DNA of 29,408 nucleotides from JAHEAO01 sp041633555 (lineage in GTDB: Bacteria > Pseudomonadota > Alphaproteobacteria > Rhodobacterales > Rhodobacteraceae): assembly GCA_041633555.1 (NCBI GenBank), contig JBFKFZ010000040.1, positions 1 to 29,408 on the forward strand, read 5' to 3'. Position 1 is the stretch's first letter. Each line of letters starts with the position of its first letter. Position numbers and translations under genes: made by a program. This document shows, one piece after another, positions 21,344-29,082 of this stretch. The notes beneath the pieces are model-generated. The model was not told the origin of the DNA and ran no database searches. It worked only from the letters and a program-made list of their open reading frames with translations.

Positions 21344-23672
21344 ATGAGAAATAATCCTTTTTCAGTTCCCGCCTGCGCCCGCGGTCGCCCAGCGGGGCAT
21401 GAACTGCCGGTATCGCACGGCAAGATCGCCGGCCTATTCCCGCCGCTGCAGGCGACCGGAGTGCTGCTTGGCGCGAGCGGCACCGGCGGAATCATGCGCT
21501 CTTCGGACGGGCGATTCAGCCGCTGGACGATCAAGGCCGGCGGCGTGCGCAGCTTTGCAGTGCCGGCCAACGGCTTTGTCTTGCGAGTCTGCCCGGAAGG
21601 CAAGGCGCCTATTGCGCGGGCGCTGCAACCTAGGCCCGCCCCGCCGAATTGCCCGGTTTCACCTTCGAACAGACCGCCCCCGACTGGAACGGCCTCTTTC
21701 CGTTCGCCTGGCATCGGCACGAGGCGCTGGCGGGAGTGACTGCCGAATGCCTGTCCTATTCGCCGATCCTCGCCGGCGATATCGCGACCTCCCGGCTGCC
21801 GGTCGCGCTGTTTCGCTGGCGGCTCACCAATCGCGGCGCTCGTCCTGCCGAAGCGTCGCTTGCCTTCCATTTCGCTAACCTGAACGGCTGGTTCGGCGAT
21901 TCCGGCGAGGGTCGCCCGTCACGGGTGGCTTCGGGATGTTTCAACCGTCCGTTCCGGAGCAATACCGAGACAGGCGTGATTCTCGACCGCCGACGCGTCG
22001 CGGATGTCCCGCCCGAGGGGGGCGGGCAATGGGCGATCGCCATGGCAGAGGGCCAGGGGCTACACCTCAGCCAGACCGCGGCCTTCGACGGCACCGGCGA
22101 TGGTACCGATTTCTGGCACCCATTCCTCGAAACCGGCGAAGCACGCGACCTGGGCGAAAGCTGGCTGGCCGAGAGCGGCTTTCGAGAGACGCCGCCCCGG
22201 CCATCCGACCGCCGCCGTCGCGGCGCGGACAAAGCTGGCGCGCGGAGAAGAACGAGCGGTCTTGTGCGCGCTGGTCTGGGATCTGCCGATGATCAGTTTC
22301 GGACAGGGCCGGCGCTGGTTTCGTGGCTATACCGAAGAGTATGGACATGCCGGATGCAGCGCCGGAGCCCTGACCCGGCGGGCTTTGGCCTCTGCCACCG
22401 ACTGGGAACATAAGATCGAGGCCTGGTGACCGGGATCGCCGCCGAGCTTGGCGACGCGCTGCACCGCGCCGGGCAGGCGATCGACGAGGCCTATTTCCTC
22501 GTAGACGGCCTGACCGTGCTGACGGCCGCGATCGACGCGACCGAAGGGCGGGCGCGGTTCGGAATCATCGAATGCCACGATTATGCGCTCTACCACACGC
22601 TCGATCTCTGGATCTATGCGGCGGAAGGCGTGGCGCGCTTCTTCCCCGAACTCGCCGCCAGTGTCGCGCGCGACCATTCCGATTACCTGCTTGCCGCCGA
22701 CTCCGCGCTGCGGCGTCACCGCTGGGACAGCACGCTGTTCGCGGTCAATCCGCAGGATATCTGTCCGCATGATCTGGTCGGTCCCGGAGAGGATCCGTTC
22801 GTCACCGCGAATTCCTACACTTGCCGCGATGGGACGAGGTGGAAGGATCTCAACTGCGACCCGGCTCTGTGCATCTACCGCGAATGGCAGGCGATTGGGG
22901 CAGACTGGCGCCGCGATCGCTACCCGGCGGTAAAGGCGGCGATCGGCCATTTGCAGCAATTCGTGCTGGATGACAGTGGCCTTATTCAGAATGACGGCAC
23001 GCCCGACCAGACTTTTGACAACATCCCGATTGGCGGGGTGTCGCGCTATTGCGGCGGGTTGTGGATCGCGGCGCTTCTGGCCGGGGCGCGGTTGGCGGAG
23101 GAGGCGGGTGACATAGATACGGTGTCGCGCTGGACCGAGCAGGCCGCCCGAGCCCAGGTCGCCTACAATGCGCGGCTTTTCAACGGCGCCTGGTTTCGGG
23201 TCGATACAAACGCGCCGCTTTCCGAGGCGTGCTTCATCGAGCAATTGCTAGGCCTCTTCCTCGCGCGCCGGTTGGGGTTTGGCGACATCGTCACAGATGA
23301 TGACGCTCACACGGCGATGCGCAGCATTTACCAGCGGAACTTCCTCGAGGCAGGGGGCGGCGAGGGGGCGGTCTCGCTTTCCGGACTGGGGCAGAAGGCG
23401 CAGGCCATATTGCCGCATCAGGATGACACGAGCTTCCAGACCTCAGAAATCCAGCCCGGCTCAACTTCAGCCTTGCGGCGCAGCTTGAGGAATGGGATCT
23501 GCATGAGGAGGCCGAAACAATGCGAAAGGCTCTGTTCCGCGAGCTCCTTGAAACCCGCAACCTCGCCTTCCAGACACCGGCGGCATTCGACCGAGGCCGT
23601 CTGACCTGCCGGGCGGTGCTGAACATGCATCCGCTGTCGGTCTGGTGGATGACGGGCCGGAACCGGGGCTGA
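21344..23672 (+). pseudogene. GH116-family glycosidase (beta-glucosidase/glucosylceramidase-like), broken by four frameshifts
   Basis: Together the reading frames make a full-length GH116 protein of about 775 residues. Segment 1 starts at ATG 21344 (GTGGIMRSSDGRFSRWTIKA). Near 21632-21645 it shifts to a second frame (ELPGFTFEQTAPDWNGLFPF). It shifts back between about 22185 and 22225 (TKLARGEERAVLCALVWDLP). That frame reaches a TGA at 22427, where the next begins (GIAAELGDAL onward). The last shift, near 23460, leads to NFSLAAQLEEWDLHEEAE and ends at the TGA at 23670. Three shifts look like single-base losses and one like a gain. The catalytic blocks survive: IIECHDYALYHTLD (Glu codon 22570) and NDGTPDQTFDN. 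No recognisable gene elsewhere in the window is frameshifted, so real decay is more likely than read error. It follows the Gfo/Idh gene by 43 nt. Confidence 0.85.
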
Positions 23673-23684
23673 TGCTGCGGCCGG

Positions 23685-24071
23685 TCAGATGCGGCCCGAA
23701 ACCGACTCCAGCACACGGATCAGCCGGTCGGCGCTGAACGGTTTCGACAGAAAGCGGTCCATGCCCCTCAACCGGGCCTCATCGATGCGCGGGTCGGCGT
23801 CATTGGCGCTGCAGAGCACGAACCGGACATCATGGCCCCGGCGGCTCTCGCGGATCCGGTGCGCCAGTTCGATCCCGTCCATCCCCGGCATGTTGAGATC
23901 GGCGATCACGATGTCTACGGGGTGCTTTTCGAGCCGTTCCAGCGCCTCAGCACCCGACTGGGCGGTGCGGACATCGACCAGGCCAAGCTGTTCCAGAAGC
24001 TGGGAGAGGACCTGGCGGCTGACCGACATGTCATCGACAATCAGCAGCCTAAGGTCTTTTCTGAGTGCCAT
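23685..24071 (-). CDS. Stand-alone CheY-like response-regulator receiver
   Basis: Single-domain receiver, 128 aa, without an output domain. The acidic pair is in LLIVDDMSVSRQ, the phospho-acceptor Asp in DIVIADLNMPGMDGIE, the conserved Ser in LCSAND, and the Lys in FLSKPF. It would therefore be phosphorylated by a histidine kinase encoded elsewhere and act by protein contact, as in chemotaxis or other signal relays. The ATG at 24071 follows a GAGG site; an upstream frame would add 15 residues without support. It lies 92 nt downstream of glk on the same strand and converges on the GH116 pseudogene. No kinase, cheA or flagellar gene is nearby. Confidence 0.88.
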   Translation of the reverse strand: MALRKDLRLLIVDDMSVSRQVLSQLLEQLGLVDVRTAQSGAEALERLEKHPVDIVIADLNMPGMDGIELAHRIRESRRGHDVRFVLCSANDADPRIDEARLRGMDRFLSKPFSADRLIRVLESVSGRI

Positions 24072-24163
24072 GACAGACCTCGCATTCCGCCACGACCCCG
24101 GGGGTCCGGAACGCAAGCGGCGGTCAGGTCAGTCTAACGCAACGAGGTTAACATCCCATGAAG

Positions 24164-25135
24164 TCAATCGGTTGCTGCCAGGTGGCCGGCGCAGCCGATC
24201 AGCGCGGCAAAGTCATCCTCGATTACCGATACGCTAAAATTGCCCATGAAACCTGCGAACCGGCCCTTGTCCCGGAACGCCGCACCAAAGTCGAAACGCT
24301 CCAGATGCGGCGTCATAGCCCGGGCGACGCCGCCGATCAGATAGATCCCGCCGAACGGCAGCTGGATCAGCGCGAGATTGCCCGCAACGGTGCCCAGAAT
24401 GCGCACGAAGACGCGCGCAGTTTCCTCGGCGCGCGGATCATCGCCGGCATTCACCGATTTCATGATATCGGCGGCAGACAGTTCGCGCTCGTCACTGGCC
24501 TCGTGGCCAAGCCAGCGATAGACCCGCTCCAGTCCGCGGCCCGACAATACGTCCTCGATTGCCGGGAAACCATGCGCCGACTCGACGTACTGGCACAGCC
24601 GCAACTCGGCCTCGGTACGGATCGGCAGGTTGGCATGGCCGCATTCGGAGGGCGGGACAAGCCGCCCCGTAGCACCGTCAAAGACCGTCGCGGCATTGAA
24701 GCCGGTACCGACGCCGATCACCATCTGGACTGCATCCGGTCCCGCTGGAAGGGCGTCGAGCACCCTGCGGATATTGCCGGGATCGAGATGGCCAAGTGCG
24801 TGGCCTTGGGCCTGCAAGTCGTTCAGGATCGCAACCTTCTCGGCCCGGGTCGCTCGAACCAAGCTGTCATGGTCGAAAGTCCAGTTCAGGTTGGTCAGCT
24901 CGCCCCGGCCATCGCGGACCGGGCCCGCCACGGCAACGCAGGCGCCGATGCAATCGACATCGTCCTCTTCCTCGACATAGCGGCGGAGCACGGATTCTAG
25001 CCCCGGAAACCTCGCGTTGGAATATTTCCGAACCGTGTCCGGCAACAGCCTGGTGCCCTTGGCCAGCGCGACTCGGGTATTGGTTCCGCCGACATCGGCG
25101 ACCAACGTGTAGTTGTCGATGGGATGCTTGCTCAT
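24164..25135 (-). CDS. glk: Glucokinase
   Basis: ATP-dependent glucokinase of the ROK-unrelated Glk (COG0837) family, 323 aa, matching the usual length. The N-terminal phosphate-binding motif is VADVGGTNTRVAL, the sugar-binding stretch LTNLNWTFDHDSL is followed by LNDLQAQGHAL, and the catalytic and adenosine regions are IGVGTGFNAATVF, SECGHANLPI and IYLIGGVARAM. It makes glucose 6-phosphate from glucose released by alpha-glucosidase. The ATG at 25135 is preceded by AGGACAGAGAA; an upstream frame would add eight residues. It lies 54 nt after aglR on the same strand, so it probably shares its promoter. It could also phosphorylate glucose from the proposed sulfosugar pathway. Confidence 0.93.
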   Translation of the reverse strand: MSKHPIDNYTLVADVGGTNTRVALAKGTRLLPDTVRKYSNARFPGLESVLRRYVEEEDDVDCIGACVAVAGPVRDGRGELTNLNWTFDHDSLVRATRAEKVAILNDLQAQGHALGHLDPGNIRRVLDALPAGPDAVQMVIGVGTGFNAATVFDGATGRLVPPSECGHANLPIRTEAELRLCQYVESAHGFPAIEDVLSGRGLERVYRWLGHEASDERELSAADIMKSVNAGDDPRAEETARVFVRILGTVAGNLALIQLPFGGIYLIGGVARAMTPHLERFDFGAAFRDKGRFAGFMGNFSVSVIEDDFAALIGCAGHLAATD

Positions 25136-25189
25136 ATTTCTCTGTCCTGTGGCGGTCAAGACGATACTAGGGACGATCGGGCCGGGACG

Positions 25190-26227
25190 CTAGGCGCGCG
25201 CGGCACTAGGGGCGGGGCCGGTGGACATGCCCAAGGTCAGTTCGGCCTCCAGCAGCCGGTACCGGACCTCGGCCTCCGGGTTCCGGATAATCTCCAGCAG
25301 CATTTCGGCGCATAGCTGTCCCGCCTGCCGCACCGAGGATCGGGTGGCAGAGAAGATCGGCACATCCTCGCCATTGCGGAGATAGGACAATTCATCATCG
25401 TGGATGACCGCCGAGATATCGCGCCCGAGCTTCAGGTCCCGCTCGCTGACGGCGCGGCGCACGCCGATGGCCGTGATCATCGAGGAAATCAGGAAGGCGG
25501 TGGGCGGATTGTGCGCCTCCAGCATTTGCCGCGCGGCGCGGTAGCCGTAGAACTCGGTCATTTCCTCGGACTGCATCAGCGCGGGATCGGGTGCCACGCC
25601 CCGTTTCTCGAGCGCGGCGACGAAGCCCTCGCGCCGGCGTATGGCGAAGTCCATGTTCTCGAGCCCGTTGACCAGGGCAATCCGGCGGTGACCGAGATCG
25701 AGCAGCAGGTCGGTCGCCCGTTCGAACGCCCGGCGGTTGTTGACATCGACCCAGTTGTAGCTCGTCGGGCCGGTGCCTGTCCGGCCATGCACCACGAAGG
25801 GCAGCCCCACGTCCTGCAAAAGGGCCACCCGTGGATCGTTCTCGCGCGGGCCGTGGATGATGACACCATCGACTGACTGCCGCGAGGCGAGGTCGCGATA
25901 GACCCGTTCCTCATCGTCATCGGCAACGACCGACAGTAGCATGTCATAGTCGTTCCGGGAATAGACCTCGCCGGCACCGGCGATGAAATCGGCGAAGATC
26001 GGATTGACGATCTCGTGCCGGGTCGAGATCGGGATGACATGGCCGATGCAAAGCGTCCGGCCGGTCGCCAGACCGATAGCACGGGCGTTGGGACGATAGT
26101 TGTTCTTGCGCGCCGCCGCCTTGACGCGCCGCCGGGTGATCTCGCTGACCTCCGGGTAATCGTTCAGCGCCCGGCTGACCGTGGTTTGCGACAGTCCGAG
26201 CAAGGCAGCCAGTTCCTTGAGGTTCAT
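25190..26227 (-). CDS. aglR: LacI-family regulator of the alpha-glucoside locus (AglR)
   Basis: LacI/GalR-type repressor, 345 aa. The N-terminal helix-turn-helix and hinge are MNLKELAALLGLSQTTVSRA and LNDYPEVSEITRRRV, then NNYRPNARAIGLATGRT. A periplasmic-binding-protein-like effector domain follows (IGHVIPISTRHEIVNPIFAD, VDGVIIHGPRENDPR, ALVNGLENMDFAIRRREGF). The ATG at 26227 starts at the usual position for LacI proteins; a TTG at 26251 is in frame but would add eight residues. It is divergent from aglE, with LacI-type palindromes in the shared control region. By family precedent it represses aglEFG until an alpha-glucoside or its product is present. The gene name rests on context. Confidence 0.88.
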   Translation of the reverse strand: MNLKELAALLGLSQTTVSRALNDYPEVSEITRRRVKAAARKNNYRPNARAIGLATGRTLCIGHVIPISTRHEIVNPIFADFIAGAGEVYSRNDYDMLLSVVADDDEERVYRDLASRQSVDGVIIHGPRENDPRVALLQDVGLPFVVHGRTGTGPTSYNWVDVNNRRAFERATDLLLDLGHRRIALVNGLENMDFAIRRREGFVAALEKRGVAPDPALMQSEEMTEFYGYRAARQMLEAHNPPTAFLISSMITAIGVRRAVSERDLKLGRDISAVIHDDELSYLRNGEDVPIFSATRSSVRQAGQLCAEMLLEIIRNPEAEVRYRLLEAELTLGMSTGPAPSAARA

Positions 26228-26236
26228 TGGTTGTAC

Positions 26237-26250
26237 CCAAAGCGGTTTCA
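26237..26250. promoter_or_regulatory. Imperfect LacI-type operator upstream of aglR
   Basis: CCAAAGCGGTTTCA keeps the AAAnCGnTTT core of LacI-family operators but has mismatched outer arms. It lies 9 nt before the aglR ATG and downstream of a weak -35/-10 pair on the minus strand (TTGACC at 26287-26282, TAGTCT at 26265-26260), a plausible site for autoregulation. Confidence 0.35.
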
Positions 26251-26298
26251 AGTCTCCAAAGACTAGTGGGCATCGTACCGACAGGTCAAAGAAAGATT

Positions 26299-26313
26299 CC
26301 TGCTGCGTCGCAG
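26299..26313. repeat. Perfect 15-bp inverted repeat in the aglR-aglE control region
   Basis: TGCTGCG-T-CGCAGCA is an odd-length perfect palindrome lying between the two divergent promoters. It does not resemble the LacI-type site nearby. It could bind a second regulator or form a short hairpin; the function is unknown. Confidence 0.45.
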
Positions 26314-26361
26314 CACAACCGAGAGTGAATCATTGATAAATATCCTGTCGGGGTATAACAA

Positions 26362-26390
26362 TTGACAGACCGGTTGAAAAAATGGATGAT
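26362..26390 (+). promoter_or_regulatory. Candidate sigma-70 promoter for aglE
   Basis: A perfect -35 TTGACA (26362-26367) is separated by 17 nt from a -10-like GATGAT (26385-26390, four of six matches). It stands 89 nt before the aglE start and immediately ahead of the palindromic operator. Confidence 0.55.
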
Positions 26391-26396
26391 GAGAAG

Positions 26397-26412
26397 TCCA
26401 AAGCGCTTTGGA
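26397..26412. promoter_or_regulatory. Perfect 16-bp LacI-family operator (AglR site) at the aglE promoter
   Basis: TCCAAAGCGCTTTGGA is a perfect palindrome with the central CG typical of LacI/GalR regulators. It begins 6 nt after the -10 element, so a bound repressor would cover the transcription start. The divergent LacI gene is the obvious partner. Confidence 0.7.
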
Positions 26413-26478
26413 TGGTGCTTCCTCGCGCTTTCGACCTAGGTCAGAGATTGCGCAACGCAACCACGAGGGAGGACTTCC

Positions 26479-27747
26479 ATGAAACATCTTCTATATGCCG
26501 GATCGGCCGCAATGGCATTGACGGCTGGAACGGCCAGCGCCGAGCAGGTTACGGTTTTCGGTCCATGGCTGGGACCGGATCAGGAAAATGTCGAAGCAGT
26601 TCTGAGCGTGTTTGCAGAACAATCGGGACACGACGTACGCTATGTCGGCTCTGACAGTTTTGAACAGCAGATCGTGGTGGACGCAGAGGCCGGCTCGGCC
26701 CCAAATGTCGCGGTTTTCCCGCAGCCCGGACTGGCTGCTGACATGGCCAAGCGTGGCTTTTTGACGCCGCTCGCAGAGGGCACCGCAGACTGGACCCGCG
26801 AAAACTATGCGGCTGGCCAGTCCTGGGTCGATCTTGGGACCTATGCCGGACCCGACGGGGCCGATCACCTATACGGGTTCTTCTACAAGGTTGATGTGAA
26901 ATCGCTGGTCTGGTACGTGCCGGAGAATTTCGAGGATGCCGGCTACGAAGTGCCGACCACGATGGAAGAACTGAAGGCACTGAGCCAGCAGATCGTCGAC
27001 GATGGCGAAACCCCTTGGTGCATAGGACTCGGATCGGGCGGCGCGACTGGCTGGCCGGCCACCGACTGGGTCGAGGACCTGATGCTGCGGACGCAGACGC
27101 CAGAGGTTTATGACCAGTGGGTCTCGAACGAGATCCCGTTCACCGATGAGCGCGTCGTCGCCGCGATCGAGGAATTCGGCGAATTCGCCCGCAATGACGA
27201 TTACGTTGCCGGCGGCGCGAGCGCCGTGGCCTCGACCGACTTCCGCGACAGCCCCAAGGGTCTCTTCTCGTCGCCGCCGCAATGCTACATGCACCGGCAG
27301 GCGTCGTTCATTCCGGCCTTCTTCCCGGAAGGCTCGGTCGTGGGTGAGGATGCGGATTTCTTCTACTTCCCGGCCTATGAGAGCAAGGATCTGGGATCCC
27401 CGGTTCTGGGCGCAGGAACGCTCTGGGCGATCACCAACGACAATCCGGGTGCCCATGAGCTGATCGAGTATCTGCAGACCCCCGAAGCGCACGAGATCTG
27501 GATGGCCCGCAAAGGGTTCCTGACGCCGCACAAGGGTGTCGATCCGTCAAAATTCGGCGATCCGACGCTTGGTAAGATGAACGAGATCCTGCTGGGGGCC
27601 ACGACTTTCCGGTTTGACGCGTCCGACCTGATGCCGGGCGCTGTGGGGCAGGGATCGTTCTGGACCGGCATGGTTGACTATACTGGCGGCAAGGATGCGT
27701 CGGCTGTGGCCGGCGAAGTCCAGGCTTCCTGGGACGCCGCCAAGTAA
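26479..27747 (+). CDS. aglE: Alpha-glucoside ABC transporter substrate-binding protein AglE
   Basis: Periplasmic sugar-binding protein of ABC family 1 (CUT1), 422 aa. A signal peptide (MKHLLYAGSAAMALTAGT..., cleavage after Ala-Ser-Ala near residue 21) leads into VTVFGPWLGPDQENVEAVLS. The middle holds YGFFYKVDVKSLVWYVPENF and DDGETPWCIGLGSGGATGWP, and the end WDAAK. This follows the AglE pattern of Sinorhizobium-type agl operons, whose substrates include sucrose, maltose and trehalose. A strong GAGGGAGGAC site precedes the ATG. It is first in aglEFG, under a promoter with a LacI-type operator, and a stem-loop follows its stop. The exact substrate cannot be read from sequence. Confidence 0.92.
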   Translation: MKHLLYAGSAAMALTAGTASAEQVTVFGPWLGPDQENVEAVLSVFAEQSGHDVRYVGSDSFEQQIVVDAEAGSAPNVAVFPQPGLAADMAKRGFLTPLAEGTADWTRENYAAGQSWVDLGTYAGPDGADHLYGFFYKVDVKSLVWYVPENFEDAGYEVPTTMEELKALSQQIVDDGETPWCIGLGSGGATGWPATDWVEDLMLRTQTPEVYDQWVSNEIPFTDERVVAAIEEFGEFARNDDYVAGGASAVASTDFRDSPKGLFSSPPQCYMHRQASFIPAFFPEGSVVGEDADFFYFPAYESKDLGSPVLGAGTLWAITNDNPGAHELIEYLQTPEAHEIWMARKGFLTPHKGVDPSKFGDPTLGKMNEILLGATTFRFDASDLMPGAVGQGSFWTGMVDYTGGKDASAVAGEVQASWDAAK

Positions 27748-27766
27748 GTCGACGGCCTGCAAACAG

Positions 27767-27793
27767 GGAAATCCGGCCATCCGTCGGGTTTCC
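27767..27793 (+). terminator. Stem-loop between aglE and aglF
   Basis: GGAAATCCGG pairs with TCGGGTTTCC (10 bp including two G-T wobbles) around a 7-nt loop, 19 nt after the aglE stop. Only a short TCTC follows, so it is more likely a leaky terminator or mRNA-stabilising structure that keeps binding-protein output above permease output. It matches the arrangement after phnD. Confidence 0.5.
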
Positions 27794-27834
27794 TCTCAAG
27801 TCCGGCTGAACCGGCGCTATAGCGGGAGGGGGCA

Positions 27835-29070
27835 ATGCATCCAGCATTTCAGGGTCTGCTGACGATCTTCATTGGGGTGGGGGGGTGTGTCGGATATTTC
27901 TATTTTTCCAACCAGCTGCTCGACAAGGTGATCTTCCCGCCGAGCGGACCCAACGCGGGCCGCAATATCAACCGCGCCAGCATAATCCGGCCGTGGCTGT
28001 TCCTGTTCCCGGCGATCTTCGCGCTTGGCCTCTACCTGGCCTATCCGGTCATCGAGACACTGCGACTGTCACTGACCGACCGCAGCCAGGGCGGCGCGTT
28101 CGTCGGTTTTGCGAATTACAGCCAGATGTTCGGAGAGCCGAAATTCTGGGAAGCCATGCGCAACAACATGATGTGGCTGATCGTGGTGCCCGCGGCGTCG
28201 ACTGCCTTCGGCCTGCTGGCCGCACAGCTGACCGACCGGATCGCTTGGGGCAGCTTCGCCAAGTCACTGATCTTCATGCCGATGGCGATTTCGTTCGTCG
28301 GTGCGGCGGTGATCTTCAAGCTGATCTACGACACCCGGCCAGTAGACCAGGAACAGATCGGTGTGCTGAACGCCGTCTGGCTGCAGTTCGAGGGTGGATT
28401 TGGCTCGGTCCTGTTCCTGCAGGTGCTGCCGGTCATCATCCTGCTGTCCTTCGCGGCCATGGTCGCTTATGTCGGCTATATCTTCGTTCGGCCGGTTTTC
28501 GCCAGCGATGAACATGGCGGAGGGGCGGTCTTCATCGCGCTGCGTTTCATGGTCGCCGCTGGCGCTGCCTATCTGGTGTTCCTGTCGCTGCGTTCGATCC
28601 TCGGGCTTTTCACCTTCAGCTATCCCTACGGCGAACCGCAGACATGGCTGACGATCCCGTTCTGGAACAACTTCTTCCTGATGGTCGTTCTGATATGGAT
28701 CCAGACCGGCTTTGCCATGGTGATCCTGTCGGCGGCATTGCGTGGCATCCCCGAGGAAACCATCGAGGCGGCGATCGTCGATGGTGCCAATCCGTTTCAA
28801 GTCTTCTTCAAGATCAAGGTGCCGCAGATCATGGGCACCATCGTCGTGGTCTGGACCACGATCACGCTCGTCGTCCTGAAGGTCTTCGACATTGTCTTGG
28901 CCATGACCAACGGCCAGTGGGAGACCCAGGTGCTCGCCAACTACATGTACGACAAGCTCTTCCGCTCGTTCGATTGGGGCGTCGGCTCGGCCTCGGCGAT
29001 GGTGATCATGCTGCTGGTCACGCCGATCCTGGTTTGGAACGTGATGAACGCGCGCAAGGAAATGCGGTAG
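27835..29070 (+). CDS. aglF: Alpha-glucoside ABC transporter permease AglF, with an extra two-helix segment
   Basis: Inner-membrane permease of the alpha-glucoside importer, 411 aa; AglF proteins are usually nearer 330. The core is typical: RPWLFLFPAIFALGLYLAYP, IFMPMAISFVGAAVIFKLIY, PFWNNFFLMVVLIWIQTGFA and the ABC coupling loop EETIEAAIVDGANPFQVFF. Between residues about 183 and 265 there is an extra stretch with two probable membrane helices (VLPVIILLSFAAMVAYVGYI and FMVAAGAAYLVFLSLRSILG), interrupting the region that in shorter relatives runs directly from IGVLNAV to GEPQTWLTIPFWN. The frame is intact and the insertion has ordinary codon use. The ATG follows GGGAGGGGG. The next gene is aglG, 12 nt downstream. 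Confidence 0.9.
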   Translation: MHPAFQGLLTIFIGVGGCVGYFYFSNQLLDKVIFPPSGPNAGRNINRASIIRPWLFLFPAIFALGLYLAYPVIETLRLSLTDRSQGGAFVGFANYSQMFGEPKFWEAMRNNMMWLIVVPAASTAFGLLAAQLTDRIAWGSFAKSLIFMPMAISFVGAAVIFKLIYDTRPVDQEQIGVLNAVWLQFEGGFGSVLFLQVLPVIILLSFAAMVAYVGYIFVRPVFASDEHGGGAVFIALRFMVAAGAAYLVFLSLRSILGLFTFSYPYGEPQTWLTIPFWNNFFLMVVLIWIQTGFAMVILSAALRGIPEETIEAAIVDGANPFQVFFKIKVPQIMGTIVVVWTTITLVVLKVFDIVLAMTNGQWETQVLANYMYDKLFRSFDWGVGSASAMVIMLLVTPILVWNVMNARKEMR

Positions 29071-29082
29071 GGGGCCGGGGAC

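Noticed and set aside
22426..23604. The longest open stretch of the GH116 region as an independent 392-aa gene
   Set aside because: It starts mid-domain, its last 50 residues are frameshifted nonsense, and the missing N- and C-terminal parts of GH116 lie in adjacent frames.
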